Below are positions 1-8,342 of a stretch of DNA of 64,000 bases, piece by piece (the first letter of the stretch is position 1; each line of letters begins with the position of its first letter). This DNA comes from Thalassomonas haliotis (GTDB taxonomy: Bacteria; Pseudomonadota; Gammaproteobacteria; Enterobacterales; Alteromonadaceae): contig NZ_CP059693.1 in the NCBI RefSeq assembly GCF_028657945.1, positions 1,736,001 to 1,800,000 on the forward strand, written 5' to 3'. Both the position numbers and the translations under genes were made by a program. The notes under the pieces are model-generated. The model did no database searches and was not told the origin of the DNA. It was given only the letters and a program-made list of their open reading frames with translations.

Positions 1-128
1 ACGGGCAGGGATTTGGCCATGGACAGCAAGGCAATGGCCGGGAAAATCATGGTTTTGAACAGCAGGAGCTGGTAATGCAGGCGAGTCTGCAGCAAGTGAG
101 TGCTTCCGGGGTTGATTATTATGCCTAG
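1..128 (+). CDS. fliK: FliK flagellar hook-length control protein, C-terminal end (partial)
   Basis: Only the last 41 codons are inside the window; the reading frame starts at position 3 and stops with TAG at 126-128. The peptide is Gln/Gly-rich and ends in VSASGVDYYA, which matches the usual extreme C-terminus of FliK (a glycine-valine-aspartate followed by a tyrosine-rich end). FliK measures hook length and triggers the export specificity switch in FlhB. The downstream order fliL-fliM-fliN-fliO supports the call, since fliK precedes fliL in polar-flagellum gammaproteobacteria. The 171-bp gap to fliL is larger than other gaps in this operon, so fliL may have its own promoter, but I could not identify one. 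Confidence 0.8.
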   Translation, partial: GQGFGHGQQGNGRENHGFEQQELVMQASLQQVSASGVDYYA

Positions 129-299
129 CTCCGGCCCGGTCCATGTTTGTGTCATTTACGGACCCCAGAGCTAATGCTGGTTAAAGCCTGTGCAGTTGGC
201 CTTGATTCGCCTATAAAAAATAATAAATTCATTGGCTCAGTGGCTATTCAAGGATATAGTCTAGTGTAGATTGGCTAATTTTAAGAAAAAGGGTCACAA

Positions 300-839
300 A
301 TGGCTGATGACAAAGAATTAGAGTTGGATAAACCGCCAAAAAATAAAAAGATTATCATCATAGTAGCTGTGGTTGCCGTTCTTGCCCTGGCTGGTGGTGG
401 TGCCTTCTTTTTCCTCGGTGGCGACTCGGTAAGCGAAGCCGAACTTGAAGCGGCGCTTGATACCGCAGATCCGGCAGCTGTTGCTGCCCAGGTCGAAGAA
501 ACGTCAGCGGCAGAAGCCGGTACTGCCTTGTATGTGCCTATGCCACGTCCGTTCCGTTTTAATGTCCCGGGGGCTTCCCGTGACCGGTTTGTTGAAATCC
601 GGGTACAATTATTGGTGCGTGGCGGCGACAATGAAGAAACCGCGAAGAAACACGTGCCTTTACTGGAAAGTACCTTGCTAGGGGTCTTTTCGCAGGCCAA
701 TGCCGATGATCTCTCCACCAGTGCAGGAAAAACCTCGCTGAAGCAAAAATCGCTGGCGGAAGTGCAAAAGATTATGATGGATATCGCCGGTAATAAAATT
801 ATTGAACAGGTATTGTTTACCGGTTTTGTTATGCAATAG
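300..839 (+). CDS. fliL: FliL flagellar basal body-associated protein
   Basis: This 179-aa single-pass inner-membrane protein associates with the stators around the MS ring and affects motor torque. A short charged cytoplasmic N-terminus rich in Lys (residues 1-18) is followed by one hydrophobic segment (about 19-40, IIIIVAVVAVLALAGGG) and then an acidic Ala-rich linker. The periplasmic domain from about residue 80 contains the FliL core, with PRPFRFNVPG, RFVEIRVQL and a C-terminus ending GNKIIEQVLFTGFVMQ; the IEQVLFTxFVxQ ending is typical of FliL. The length is normal for the family. It is the first complete gene of the fliLMNOPQR-flhB set and lies 30 bp before fliM. Confidence 0.93.
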   Translation: MADDKELELDKPPKNKKIIIIVAVVAVLALAGGGAFFFLGGDSVSEAELEAALDTADPAAVAAQVEETSAAEAGTALYVPMPRPFRFNVPGASRDRFVEIRVQLLVRGGDNEETAKKHVPLLESTLLGVFSQANADDLSTSAGKTSLKQKSLAEVQKIMMDIAGNKIIEQVLFTGFVMQ

Positions 840-869
840 CAATGTGGCTGCAACAAAGAGTACTACTGA

Positions 870-1931
870 GTGAGTGATTTATTATCGCAAGACGAGATCG
901 ATGCGCTACTCCATGGTGTCGATGATGTCGAAGAAGAAGAGATAGTCGAGGAGTCCGTCGAGCAGGAAGGGACTTCCGATTATGATTTTTCCTCACAAGA
1001 CCGTATCGTTCGCGGCCGTATGCCGACCCTGGAAATGGTGAACGAACGTTTTGCCCGCCATATGCGCATCAGTTTATTTAACATGATGCGCCGCAGCGCC
1101 GAAGTTTCCATCAATGGTATCCAGATGATCAAGTTTGGTGAGTACGTACATACCCTGTTCGTACCGACCAGTTTGAATATGGTACGTTTCAGACCACTAA
1201 AAGGTACCGCCTTGATCACCATGGAAGCCCGGCTGGTGTTTATCCTGGTAGATAACTTCTTTGGCGGTGACGGCCGTTACCATGCCAAAATCGAAGGACG
1301 GGAGTTTACCCCGACCGAGCGCCGTATTATCCAGATGCTGCTTAAGCTGATCTTCGAAGATTATAAAGAGGCCTGGTCGCCGGTGATGGACGTTTCGTTT
1401 GAATACCTGGACTCTGAAGTTAACCCGTCGATGGCCAATATCGTCAGCCCCACCGAAGTGGTGGTGATCAGCTCCTTCCATATCGAACTCGACGGCGGCG
1501 GCGGCGACTTCCATGTCGCTCTGCCTTATTCCATGCTTGAGCCGATCCGTGAATTGCTTGATGCCGGTGTACAAAGTGATAAAGAAGATACCGATATGCG
1601 CTGGTCCAAAGCGCTTCGGGATGAAATCATGGATGTGCCGGTGGAGTTGTCCACTAAGTTCCTGGAAGTGGATTTACCGCTGTCGCAGGTGATGGACCTT
1701 GAGGCAGGGGATATTATCCCGATTGAAATGCCGGATCACATTACCGTGCTGATTGAAGATCTGCCGTCATTCAGGGCCAAACTTGGCCGCAGCCGCGATA
1801 ATGTTGCCCTGAAAATAGAATCGAAAATCAAGCGTCCTGAATCGGTGAAATCTGAATTAACGATATTAACCAAAGGCGGTAAACGCCTGGACAGTGATGC
1901 CGAGCTTCATCTGTTAGAAGATGATTTATAG
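870..1931 (+). CDS. fliM: FliM flagellar motor switch protein
   Basis: FliM is the C-ring protein that binds phosphorylated CheY and switches rotation direction. The 353-aa product starts at GTG 870. Its N-terminus, SQDEIDALLHGV (residues 6-17), is the classical CheY-P-binding peptide. An acidic linker follows, then the CheC-like middle domain (RMPTLEMVNERFARHMR from about residue 50, FFGGDGRY at about 130) and a C-terminal SpoA-type domain (about 260-335) that pairs with FliN. The length is close to the 330-360 residues usual for FliM. The same acidic-LL-HG peptide motif recurs in the CheA linker and resembles the CheZ C-terminus in this window, as described in the findings. Confidence 0.97.
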   Translation: MSDLLSQDEIDALLHGVDDVEEEEIVEESVEQEGTSDYDFSSQDRIVRGRMPTLEMVNERFARHMRISLFNMMRRSAEVSINGIQMIKFGEYVHTLFVPTSLNMVRFRPLKGTALITMEARLVFILVDNFFGGDGRYHAKIEGREFTPTERRIIQMLLKLIFEDYKEAWSPVMDVSFEYLDSEVNPSMANIVSPTEVVVISSFHIELDGGGGDFHVALPYSMLEPIRELLDAGVQSDKEDTDMRWSKALRDEIMDVPVELSTKFLEVDLPLSQVMDLEAGDIIPIEMPDHITVLIEDLPSFRAKLGRSRDNVALKIESKIKRPESVKSELTILTKGGKRLDSDAELHLLEDDL

Positions 1932-2040
1932 AAGATTATTTATAAAGTGAATGTATAGCTGATTAATGGCTTAGAGAAGGTTTGACCCTTTGAGGGATTT
2001 TTTAAGTGATTAAGATCATGAATGTATTGAGGTAAGTGCC

Positions 2041-2451
2041 ATGAGCAATGAAAATGATGATGATCTGGGGATGTGGGACGAGGCACTGAATGAACAGGCT
2101 GCCGCCAAAGCCCAGGCCAGCGGCGATTTAGATGCCGAAAAGGTTGAGCTGGAAGAGCTTGAGGAAGATGCCCCGATTTCCGGCGAAGAAAAACGTAAAC
2201 TGGATGCGATTTTGGATATCCCGGTCACCATTTCCATGGAAGTGGGCCGCAGCCATATCAGTATCCGTAACCTGTTGCAACTAAACCAGGGCTCGGTGGT
2301 GGAACTTGACCGGGTGGCCGGTGAGTCCTTGGACGTCCTGGTTAACGGCACCCTGATAGCCCACGGCGAAGTGGTTGTGGTGAATGACAAGTTTGGTATT
2401 CGCCTGACGGATGTCATCAGTCAGATAGAAAGAATCAAGAAGTTAAAATAA
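2041..2451 (+). CDS. fliN: FliN flagellar motor switch protein
   Basis: This 136-aa C-ring protein partners FliM and the export ATPase complex (FliH). The N-terminal 60 residues are acidic and low in complexity (DDDLGMWDEAL, then ELEELEEDAPISGEE). The C-terminal SpoA domain (about 58-134) carries the conserved ILDIPVTISMEVGRSHISIR and VVVNDKFGIRLTDVIS segments. ATG 2041 follows a GAGG at about -10. It lies 109 bp after fliM and 9 bp before fliO, within the switch/export operon. Confidence 0.96.
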   Translation: MSNENDDDLGMWDEALNEQAAAKAQASGDLDAEKVELEELEEDAPISGEEKRKLDAILDIPVTISMEVGRSHISIRNLLQLNQGSVVELDRVAGESLDVLVNGTLIAHGEVVVVNDKFGIRLTDVISQIERIKKLK

Positions 2452-2460
2452 AGGCAGGAT

Positions 2461-2964
2461 ATGATGCGGTATATACTTGCCTGTTTTTTACTGATGTTTT
2501 CTTTTGCAACCTTTGCCCAGGAAGCAGCCCGGGAAGTTGCTGAGAAAAAGGCCGAAGAAACGCCCGCGGCAACGGCGCAGCAGGCAACCGGAGCGGATAG
2601 CGGGCAAGCGACTGCTGAATCAGCCCCAACCGAGGTCGGAAAGCATGTCGGCACTAACATGGACTCGATGAGTTTTATCCTGTCTTTTTTGATGATCCTG
2701 GCACTGATTTTTGTTTGCGCCATGCTGTTAAAGAAGTTTCAGCCGGGATTGCAGCAGCAAAACGGCTTGAAGGTTGTCACCAGCTTAAGTTTAGGGGCAA
2801 AAGAACGTGTGGTTGTGGTCCAGGCGGGCGAGCAGCAATTATTATTAGGGGTGACCGCCCATCAGATCACTTTGCTTGACTCTCTCGAAGAACCTTTGGC
2901 CCAGGGGACGCCTATCACAGGTGAGCTTGGACAATCATTCGCCAAGTTATTAAGAAAGTCGTAG
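2461..2964 (+). CDS. fliO: FliO flagellar biosynthesis protein
   Basis: FliO is a bitopic membrane protein that scaffolds assembly of the FliP ring during build-up of the flagellar export gate. The 167-aa product has an N-terminal signal-like hydrophobic stretch (residues 1-19, ending ATFAQ), an Ala/Glu-rich periplasmic linker, a transmembrane helix at about 75-92 and a small cytoplasmic domain with [20 protein letters not shown]. This SLxxKERVxxVxxGxxxLLLG pattern is the FliO signature. Cleavable-looking N-termini are common in gammaproteobacterial FliO. It sits immediately upstream of fliP, and its TAG overlaps a possible GTG start for that gene. Confidence 0.9.
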   Translation: MMRYILACFLLMFSFATFAQEAAREVAEKKAEETPAATAQQATGADSGQATAESAPTEVGKHVGTNMDSMSFILSFLMILALIFVCAMLLKKFQPGLQQQNGLKVVTSLSLGAKERVVVVQAGEQQLLLGVTAHQITLLDSLEEPLAQGTPITGELGQSFAKLLRKS

Positions 2965-2984
2965 TGGGACGGCAAAGCGGATTT

Positions 2985-3782
2985 ATGAAACAAACTCAAG
3001 CCATAAAAACCAGCGCCATTAAAAGTTTTCTCCCGGGCATCTTTTTATTATTGGGCCTGCTGTTGTTGCTCAGTGGTCAGGCTTATGCCGCCGATGATCT
3101 GGGCATGTCGGCATTAAAGCTGACTACCAACCCCGACGGCTCCCAGGAGTATTCCGTTACCCTGCAAATCCTGATCTTTATGACGGCGCTGGGTTTTATT
3201 CCCGCGGCGGTGATCATGATGACCTCTTTCACCCGAATTGTCGTGGTGATGGCGATTTTGCGGCAGGCGATCGGGCTGCAGCAAACCCCTTCCAACCAGG
3301 TAGTGATCGGCCTGACCCTGTTTATGACCTTGTTTGTGATGACCCCGGTCTATAATCAAATCAATGAAGTGGCGATCCAGCCTTACCTGGCGGAGCAGAT
3401 GACCTCGATAGAGGCGGTTGATAAGGCCAAAGTGCCGCTGAGGGCTTTTATGCTGGAGCAGACCCGGCTTAAAGATCTGGATACCCTGGCACAAATGGCG
3501 GGAGTTGAAGCAAATGAACCGACAGATCTGCCGATGACAGTGATCATTCCGGCTTTTGTCATCAGTGAATTGAAAACTGCGTTTCAAATCGGTTTTATTT
3601 TATTTATTCCGTTTTTGATCATCGATTTAGTGGTCGCCAGTATCCTGATGGCGATGGGGATGATGATGTTATCCCCTATGATAGTCTCCCTGCCGTTTAA
3701 GCTGATGTTATTTGTGCTGGTGGACGGTTGGAACCTGGTGATAGGCACCATAGCCACCAGTTACGGCATGGGTGCAGTGTAA
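2985..3782 (+). CDS. fliP: FliP flagellar export gate protein
   Basis: FliP forms the FliP5-FliQ4-FliR1 export gate in the inner membrane. I chose ATG 2985 (265 aa), because it gives a clean signal peptide (positive n-region, h-region [11 protein letters not shown], then QAYAA). A GTG at 2964, overlapping the fliO stop, would add seven residues and cannot be excluded. Family features include [19 protein letters not shown], the proline-rich [15 protein letters not shown] segment, the [15 protein letters not shown] segment and the C-terminal [17 protein letters not shown]. Four membrane segments are visible in the mature part. Confidence 0.96.
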   Translation: MKQTQAIKTSAIKSFLPGIFLLLGLLLLLSGQAYAADDLGMSALKLTTNPDGSQEYSVTLQILIFMTALGFIPAAVIMMTSFTRIVVVMAILRQAIGLQQTPSNQVVIGLTLFMTLFVMTPVYNQINEVAIQPYLAEQMTSIEAVDKAKVPLRAFMLEQTRLKDLDTLAQMAGVEANEPTDLPMTVIIPAFVISELKTAFQIGFILFIPFLIIDLVVASILMAMGMMMLSPMIVSLPFKLMLFVLVDGWNLVIGTIATSYGMGAV

Positions 3783-3794
3783 AGGAGTCTTGGT

Positions 3795-4064
3795 ATGGGA
3801 CCCGAAGTTTTTGTTGATATCTTACGTGATGCCCTGTTCCTGGTGATAGTGCTGGTGAGCGCGGTTATCGTCCCCAGTCTGCTGGTTGGTTTGGTGGTGG
3901 CTATTTTCCAGGCGGCCACCTCGATTAATGAACAAACCTTAAGCTTTCTGCCGCGTTTGCTGGTGACCCTGATGGCCCTGATCGCCGGCGGCCATTGGCT
4001 GGTGCAAAAATTAATGGATTATACCTTCCGCCTGATTGCCAGTATTCCCAGTGTGATCAGCTGA
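3795..4064 (+). CDS. fliQ: FliQ flagellar export gate protein
   Basis: This 89-aa protein has two transmembrane helices and belongs to the FliPQR export gate. The sequence shows PEVFVDILRDALFL at the start, the conserved GLVVAIFQAATSINEQTLSF central region and a second hydrophobic segment ending in a short C-terminal tail. The length matches the family (about 89 aa). It lies 12 bp after fliP, and its TGA overlaps the ATG of fliR (TGATG), which implies translational coupling. Confidence 0.97.
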   Translation: MGPEVFVDILRDALFLVIVLVSAVIVPSLLVGLVVAIFQAATSINEQTLSFLPRLLVTLMALIAGGHWLVQKLMDYTFRLIASIPSVIS

Positions 4065-4849
4065 TGGAGTTTACCGAAGCAGTTGTTAACCAGTTTATGG
4101 CTGATTTCCTGCTGCCTCTGTCACGGATCACCGCGCTGGTGATGACCATGATAGGCCTGAGTTCCCAGACGATACCTGCGCCGATAAAACTGGCTTTTTC
4201 TGTGGCCATTACCGTGGCGATCATGCCGGCCATTCCTCCTTCAAGTGTCGGCAACCTGTTCTCATTTGCTACTGTCATTCTGTTAGCAAAACAAACCATT
4301 ATCGGGGTCTTGATAGGCTTTGTCACGGTATTGGTGATCAATACTTTTACCCTGGCGGGTCAAATCATTGCCATGCAAACCGGTTTAGGTTTTGCTTCCC
4401 TGGTGGATCCCGTCAGTGGCATGAATGTCCCGGCAGTGGGACAATTTTTCCTGATTTTATCTTCCTTATTATTCTGGGCGATGGACGGACACCTGATTTA
4501 CCTGCAATTTATCACCGCCAGTTTTGATACTATCCCGGTTTCCAGCAGCCATATCTATCCCAGTGTCCGTTTTAAAGAGCTGGTGGAGTGGGCCAGCTGG
4601 ATGTTTGCCACTGCTTTATCGTTATCGCTTGCGCCGCTTACCGCCATGCTGCTGGTGAACTTTTCTTTTGGCATCATGACCCGGGCTGCGCCTCAGCTTA
4701 ATATCTTTGCCATAGGCTTCCCTATTACCATGTGCGCAGGTTTATTGATTATGTGGCTGACCATGGGGAATTTTCTCACTCACTTTGAATTGCAATGGCA
4801 ACGGGCGGTAGACTTTAGCTGTTATTTAATTAACTGCAGGTCAACTTGA
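4064..4849 (+). CDS. fliR: FliR flagellar export gate protein
   Basis: FliR is the single-copy subunit that closes the export gate. The product is 261 aa from ATG 4064, which overlaps the fliQ stop; a longer in-frame start at 3995 would overlap fliQ deeply and is rejected. Multiple hydrophobic segments span the length. Family landmarks are RITALVMTMIGLSSQTIPAP, GQIIAMQTGLGFASLVDP, NVPAVGQFFLILSSLLFWAM and the final PLTAMLLVNFSFGIMTRAAP with the FxxGFP motif (FAIGFP). Gene order and length are normal. flhB follows after 45 bp. Confidence 0.96.
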   Translation: MEFTEAVVNQFMADFLLPLSRITALVMTMIGLSSQTIPAPIKLAFSVAITVAIMPAIPPSSVGNLFSFATVILLAKQTIIGVLIGFVTVLVINTFTLAGQIIAMQTGLGFASLVDPVSGMNVPAVGQFFLILSSLLFWAMDGHLIYLQFITASFDTIPVSSSHIYPSVRFKELVEWASWMFATALSLSLAPLTAMLLVNFSFGIMTRAAPQLNIFAIGFPITMCAGLLIMWLTMGNFLTHFELQWQRAVDFSCYLINCRST

Positions 4850-4894
4850 TGAAACGGTTACAGTTACCCCACAACAGGGCTAAGGACTGAGTAA

Positions 4895-6025
4895 ATGGCT
4901 GATTCTGACAGCGGGGAAAAGAGCGAAGAGCCGACGGCGAAAAAGCTGTCGGACGCCCGAAAAAAGGGCCAGATAGCCAGATCCAAAGAGCTGGGCACTA
5001 TGTTTGTGCTGGTCGGCAGCGCCAGCGCGCTGTTAGTGACCGGGGACTCGCTGGTGGCGGCCTTGTCCACTATGATGAAGCGCCTGTTTAGCCTGTCGCG
5101 CCAGGAAACCATGGATATCCATGCCCTGTACCAGGTGGTCAGCGACAGTGTTGCTTCGGTGGCGACACCCTTATTGTGGATGTTTTTCATTATTATGCTG
5201 GCGGCCTTTATCGGCAACACCTTGCTTGGCGGCATGAGCTTTTCCTGGGGAGCGATGGCGCCGAAATTCAGCAAACTTTCTCCTTTGGCGGGCTTTAAAC
5301 GTATGTTTGGCGTGCAGGCCATGGTGGAGTTTGTTAAATCCCTGATGAAGTTTTTTGTCGTTTTTATCGTCGCCTACCTGCTGCTGTCCGGTTTGTTTGA
5401 TCAAATTCTCGGCTTGAGCCTGGAGTCAATTCCGAATAATTTTGGCCATGCGGTGGATATGCTGTTATGGATGTTTATGGCATTGACCTTTTCCCTGATC
5501 ATTATTGCCGCCGTCGATGCTCCCTACCAAACCTGGAACCATAACCGCCAGTTAAAAATGACCAAGCAGGAAATCAAGGACGAGATGAAAAACTCCGAGG
5601 GTAACCCGCAAACCAAAGGGCGTATCCGTCAGAAACAATATGAAATGTCGCAGCGGCGCATGATGCAGGAAGTACCCAATGCCGATGTCGTGGTCACCAA
5701 CCCCACCCATTATTCGGTGGCGTTAAAATACGATGCCGATCAGGGGGGAGCGCCTGTGGTGGTCGCCAAAGGCATAGATGAAATGGCGATGCATATCCGC
5801 ACTATCGCCAAAGAGCACGGCGTGGAAATTATCCAGTCGCCGGCGCTGGCCCGCTCCCTGTATTACACCGCAGAAATAGATCAGGATATTCCGGAAGAGC
5901 TTTTTGCCGCGGTAGCGCAGATCCTGGCGTTTTTATTCCAGCTAAGGGCCCACAGAAAGGGCAAGGGGCGCAGGCCCCAGGCGCTGGCGAAGCACCTGCC
6001 CATTCCCGAAGAGTTTCGTTATTAG
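4895..6025 (+). CDS. flhB: FlhB flagellar export switch protein
   Basis: FlhB is the autocleaving export-gate component that changes substrate specificity from hook to filament once FliK signals completion. The product is 376 aa. The N-terminal EKSEEPTAKKLSDARKKGQI is typical of FlhB, followed by four transmembrane segments. The cytoplasmic domain carries the self-cleavage motif NPTH (VVTNPTHYSVALKY, at about residue 270), so cleavage between Asn and Pro is expected to be intact. The Pro- and Lys-rich C-terminal tail is also usual. flhA begins 148 bp downstream behind a separate promoter. Confidence 0.97.
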   Translation: MADSDSGEKSEEPTAKKLSDARKKGQIARSKELGTMFVLVGSASALLVTGDSLVAALSTMMKRLFSLSRQETMDIHALYQVVSDSVASVATPLLWMFFIIMLAAFIGNTLLGGMSFSWGAMAPKFSKLSPLAGFKRMFGVQAMVEFVKSLMKFFVVFIVAYLLLSGLFDQILGLSLESIPNNFGHAVDMLLWMFMALTFSLIIIAAVDAPYQTWNHNRQLKMTKQEIKDEMKNSEGNPQTKGRIRQKQYEMSQRRMMQEVPNADVVVTNPTHYSVALKYDADQGGAPVVVAKGIDEMAMHIRTIAKEHGVEIIQSPALARSLYYTAEIDQDIPEELFAAVAQILAFLFQLRAHRKGKGRRPQALAKHLPIPEEFRY

Positions 6026-6118
6026 CAAGCCGCAGATATAAGGCAGGCATATGGATTTATTTCAGCAAAAAACCTTTTTGGTTAAGCTTTGTCCACTTGA
6101 ATACATCAACGCATAATC

Positions 6119-6134
6119 TGGTCCGCTTATTGCT
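6119..6134 (+). promoter_or_regulatory. Predicted sigma-54 promoter of flhA
   Basis: The bases TGGTCCGCTTATTGCT fit the RpoN consensus TGGCACG-N4-TTGCW. The invariant GG (6120-6121) and GC (6132-6133) have the required 10-base separation. It lies 40 bp before the flhA start, in the only sizeable gap between flhB and flhA. In Vibrio and Pseudomonas the flhA-flhF-fleN operon is RpoN/FlrC-FleQ dependent, which agrees. The site was read by eye; no scan of the rest of the window was made. Confidence 0.6.
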
Positions 6135-6173
6135 TTTTAGTGCCAGGCGTCAAATTTTTATCAAGAAGTAACT

Positions 6174-8276
6174 ATGCAACTAGCAGCGTATTTTAATAAG
6201 TTCGACAAAAGCAAATTAAGCTACTTTTCCGGGTTAGGCACCCCCTTATTGGTGATGGCCACTTTAGGCATGGTGATTTTACCTATGCCGGCTTTGCTTT
6301 TGGATGTGCTCTTTTCTTTTAATATCGCCCTGGCGCTGGTGGTATTACTTATTACCGTATATACCTTAAAACCCCTGGATTTTGGCTCATTCCCCGCGGT
6401 GCTGCTCATTGCCACCATCTTACGACTGGCGCTTAATGTTGCCAGTACCCGGGTGGTTTTGCTTGAAGGCCATGAAGGCGGTGATGCCGCCGGTAAAGTG
6501 ATTGAAGCCTTTGGCTCTGTGGTCATTGGCGGCAACTATGCCGTTGGCTTAGTGGTGTTCTTGATCCTTATTATTATCAACTTTGTCGTGGTAACCAAAG
6601 GTGCCGGCCGGATTTCGGAAGTGACCGCCCGTTTTACCCTGGATGCGATGCCGGGTAAACAAATGGCGATTGATGCCGATTTAAACGCCGGTTTTATCAA
6701 CCAGGATCAGGCCCGTGCCAGGCGTGAGGAAGTCACCAATGAAGCGGATTTTTACGGCTCTATGGACGGTGCCAGTAAGTTCGTTAAAGGGGATGCTATT
6801 GCCGGCATCCTGATCCTGTTTATCAATATTATCGGCGGTTTAATCATCGGCATGGTGCAGCATGACCTGTCTTTTGATAATGCCGTTGAAATTTATACCC
6901 TGCTCACCATAGGTGACGGCCTGGTGGCGCAAATTCCCGGCCTGTTATTATCGGTTGGTACCGCCATCGTGGTTACCCGGCAAAATACCTCAGAAGACAT
7001 GGGCTCCCAGGTCAGCGGCCAGCTTGGTCAGGCGAAATCTTTATATATTGCTGCCGGTGTGATGTTTGTCATGGGCATAGTGCCGGGTATGCCGCATTTT
7101 GTCTTTTTATTCTTTGCTGCCGTGATCGGCGCCGGTGCTTATTTCGGTGCTAAGCATAAAGCGAAAAAAGCGGTGGAACTGGCCCAGGCACAAGAGCAGG
7201 AGCAGGTTGAAACCCAGCAGCAGGAAGCAGAGGTAAAAGAGCTGGACTGGGATGATGTCAACCATGTTGATATTATCGGCCTGGAAATCGGTTACCGGTT
7301 AATTCCTCTGGTAGATAAGGCGCAGGGTGGTGAGCTGCTCAGCCGTATCAAGGGGGTACGCAAAAAGCTTTCCCAGGAATTTGGCTTCCTGGTGCCTGCG
7401 GTACATATCCGGGATAATCTCGACTTAGATCCCAACTGTTATCAGATTTCCCTGATGGGGGTGGCGGTAGGCACGGCGGAAATCCGCCACGACCAGGAGC
7501 TGGCCATTAACCCCGGCCAGGTGTTTGGTCAACTCGAAGGTACAGTCACCAAAGACCCCGCCTTTGGTCTGGATGCGGTGTGGATCAATCAAAACCAGCG
7601 CGAGCATGCCCAGACCTTAGGTTATACCGTGGTTGATGCGGCGACGGTACTTGCCACCCATTTAAGCCAGATCTTAACCAATAATGCGGCTCAGCTGCTG
7701 GGGCATGAAGAAGTACAAAACCTGATGGATATCCTGGCGAAAAGCTATCCTAAGCTGGTGGAAGGTTTGATCCCGGATATCCTGCCATTAGGGTCGGTAG
7801 TAAAAGTACTGCAAAACCTGATGAATGAAGGGGTTGCCGTGCGCGATATGAGAAGCATCGTCCAGACCCTGGTGGAGTACGGTCCCAAGAGCCAGGATAC
7901 CGAAGTATTAACTGCCGCAGTGCGTATTGCTATCCGTAAATTTATTATCCAGGACCTGGTAGGCCCTGCTGTTGAAATCCCCGTCATAACTTTGTCACCT
8001 GAGTTGGAACAGATGTTGCATCAGTCTATGCAGATGGCCGGAGATGATGGCGCAGGCATAGAACCAGGTTTGGCAGAACGCATGCAAAAATCATTATCCG
8101 AAGGGGTACAACAGCAAGAAATGGCTGGCGACGCCCCGATATTACTGACATCAGGAATTTTACGCTCGGTACTGGCGAAGTTTACCAAGTATACGATTCC
8201 AAGTCTGCGGGTTGTTTCTTATCAGGAAATTCCCGACGACAAACAAATTAAGATTGTCAGTGTTATCGGCCAGTAA
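6174..8276 (+). CDS. flhA: FlhA flagellar export gate protein
   Basis: FlhA forms the nonameric export ring that docks chaperone-substrate complexes and uses the proton motive force. The product is 700 aa, which is typical. The N-terminal half carries about eight transmembrane segments, with the FHIPEP signature region (the LILIIINFVVVTKGAGRISEV and FTLDAMPGKQMAIDADLNAG segments, at about 125-175). The C-terminal half (about 350-700) is the soluble docking domain, with WINQNQREHAQTLGYTVVDA and a conserved RSVLAKFTKYTIPSLRVVSY end. It begins behind a predicted sigma-54 promoter and is followed by flhF after 66 bp. Confidence 0.98.
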   Translation: MQLAAYFNKFDKSKLSYFSGLGTPLLVMATLGMVILPMPALLLDVLFSFNIALALVVLLITVYTLKPLDFGSFPAVLLIATILRLALNVASTRVVLLEGHEGGDAAGKVIEAFGSVVIGGNYAVGLVVFLILIIINFVVVTKGAGRISEVTARFTLDAMPGKQMAIDADLNAGFINQDQARARREEVTNEADFYGSMDGASKFVKGDAIAGILILFINIIGGLIIGMVQHDLSFDNAVEIYTLLTIGDGLVAQIPGLLLSVGTAIVVTRQNTSEDMGSQVSGQLGQAKSLYIAAGVMFVMGIVPGMPHFVFLFFAAVIGAGAYFGAKHKAKKAVELAQAQEQEQVETQQQEAEVKELDWDDVNHVDIIGLEIGYRLIPLVDKAQGGELLSRIKGVRKKLSQEFGFLVPAVHIRDNLDLDPNCYQISLMGVAVGTAEIRHDQELAINPGQVFGQLEGTVTKDPAFGLDAVWINQNQREHAQTLGYTVVDAATVLATHLSQILTNNAAQLLGHEEVQNLMDILAKSYPKLVEGLIPDILPLGSVVKVLQNLMNEGVAVRDMRSIVQTLVEYGPKSQDTEVLTAAVRIAIRKFIIQDLVGPAVEIPVITLSPELEQMLHQSMQMAGDDGAGIEPGLAERMQKSLSEGVQQQEMAGDAPILLTSGILRSVLAKFTKYTIPSLRVVSYQEIPDDKQIKIVSVIGQ

Positions 8277-8342
8277 TAGATGAAATAACATTATTGCAGA
8301 GCAGTATTCAGTCACCAGCAGCTGGATGATAAGGGGTTATCA

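Noticed and set aside
129-299. Possible sigma-54 promoter before fliL.
   Set aside because: GG and GC pairs occur but with 9 or 11 bases between them instead of 10.
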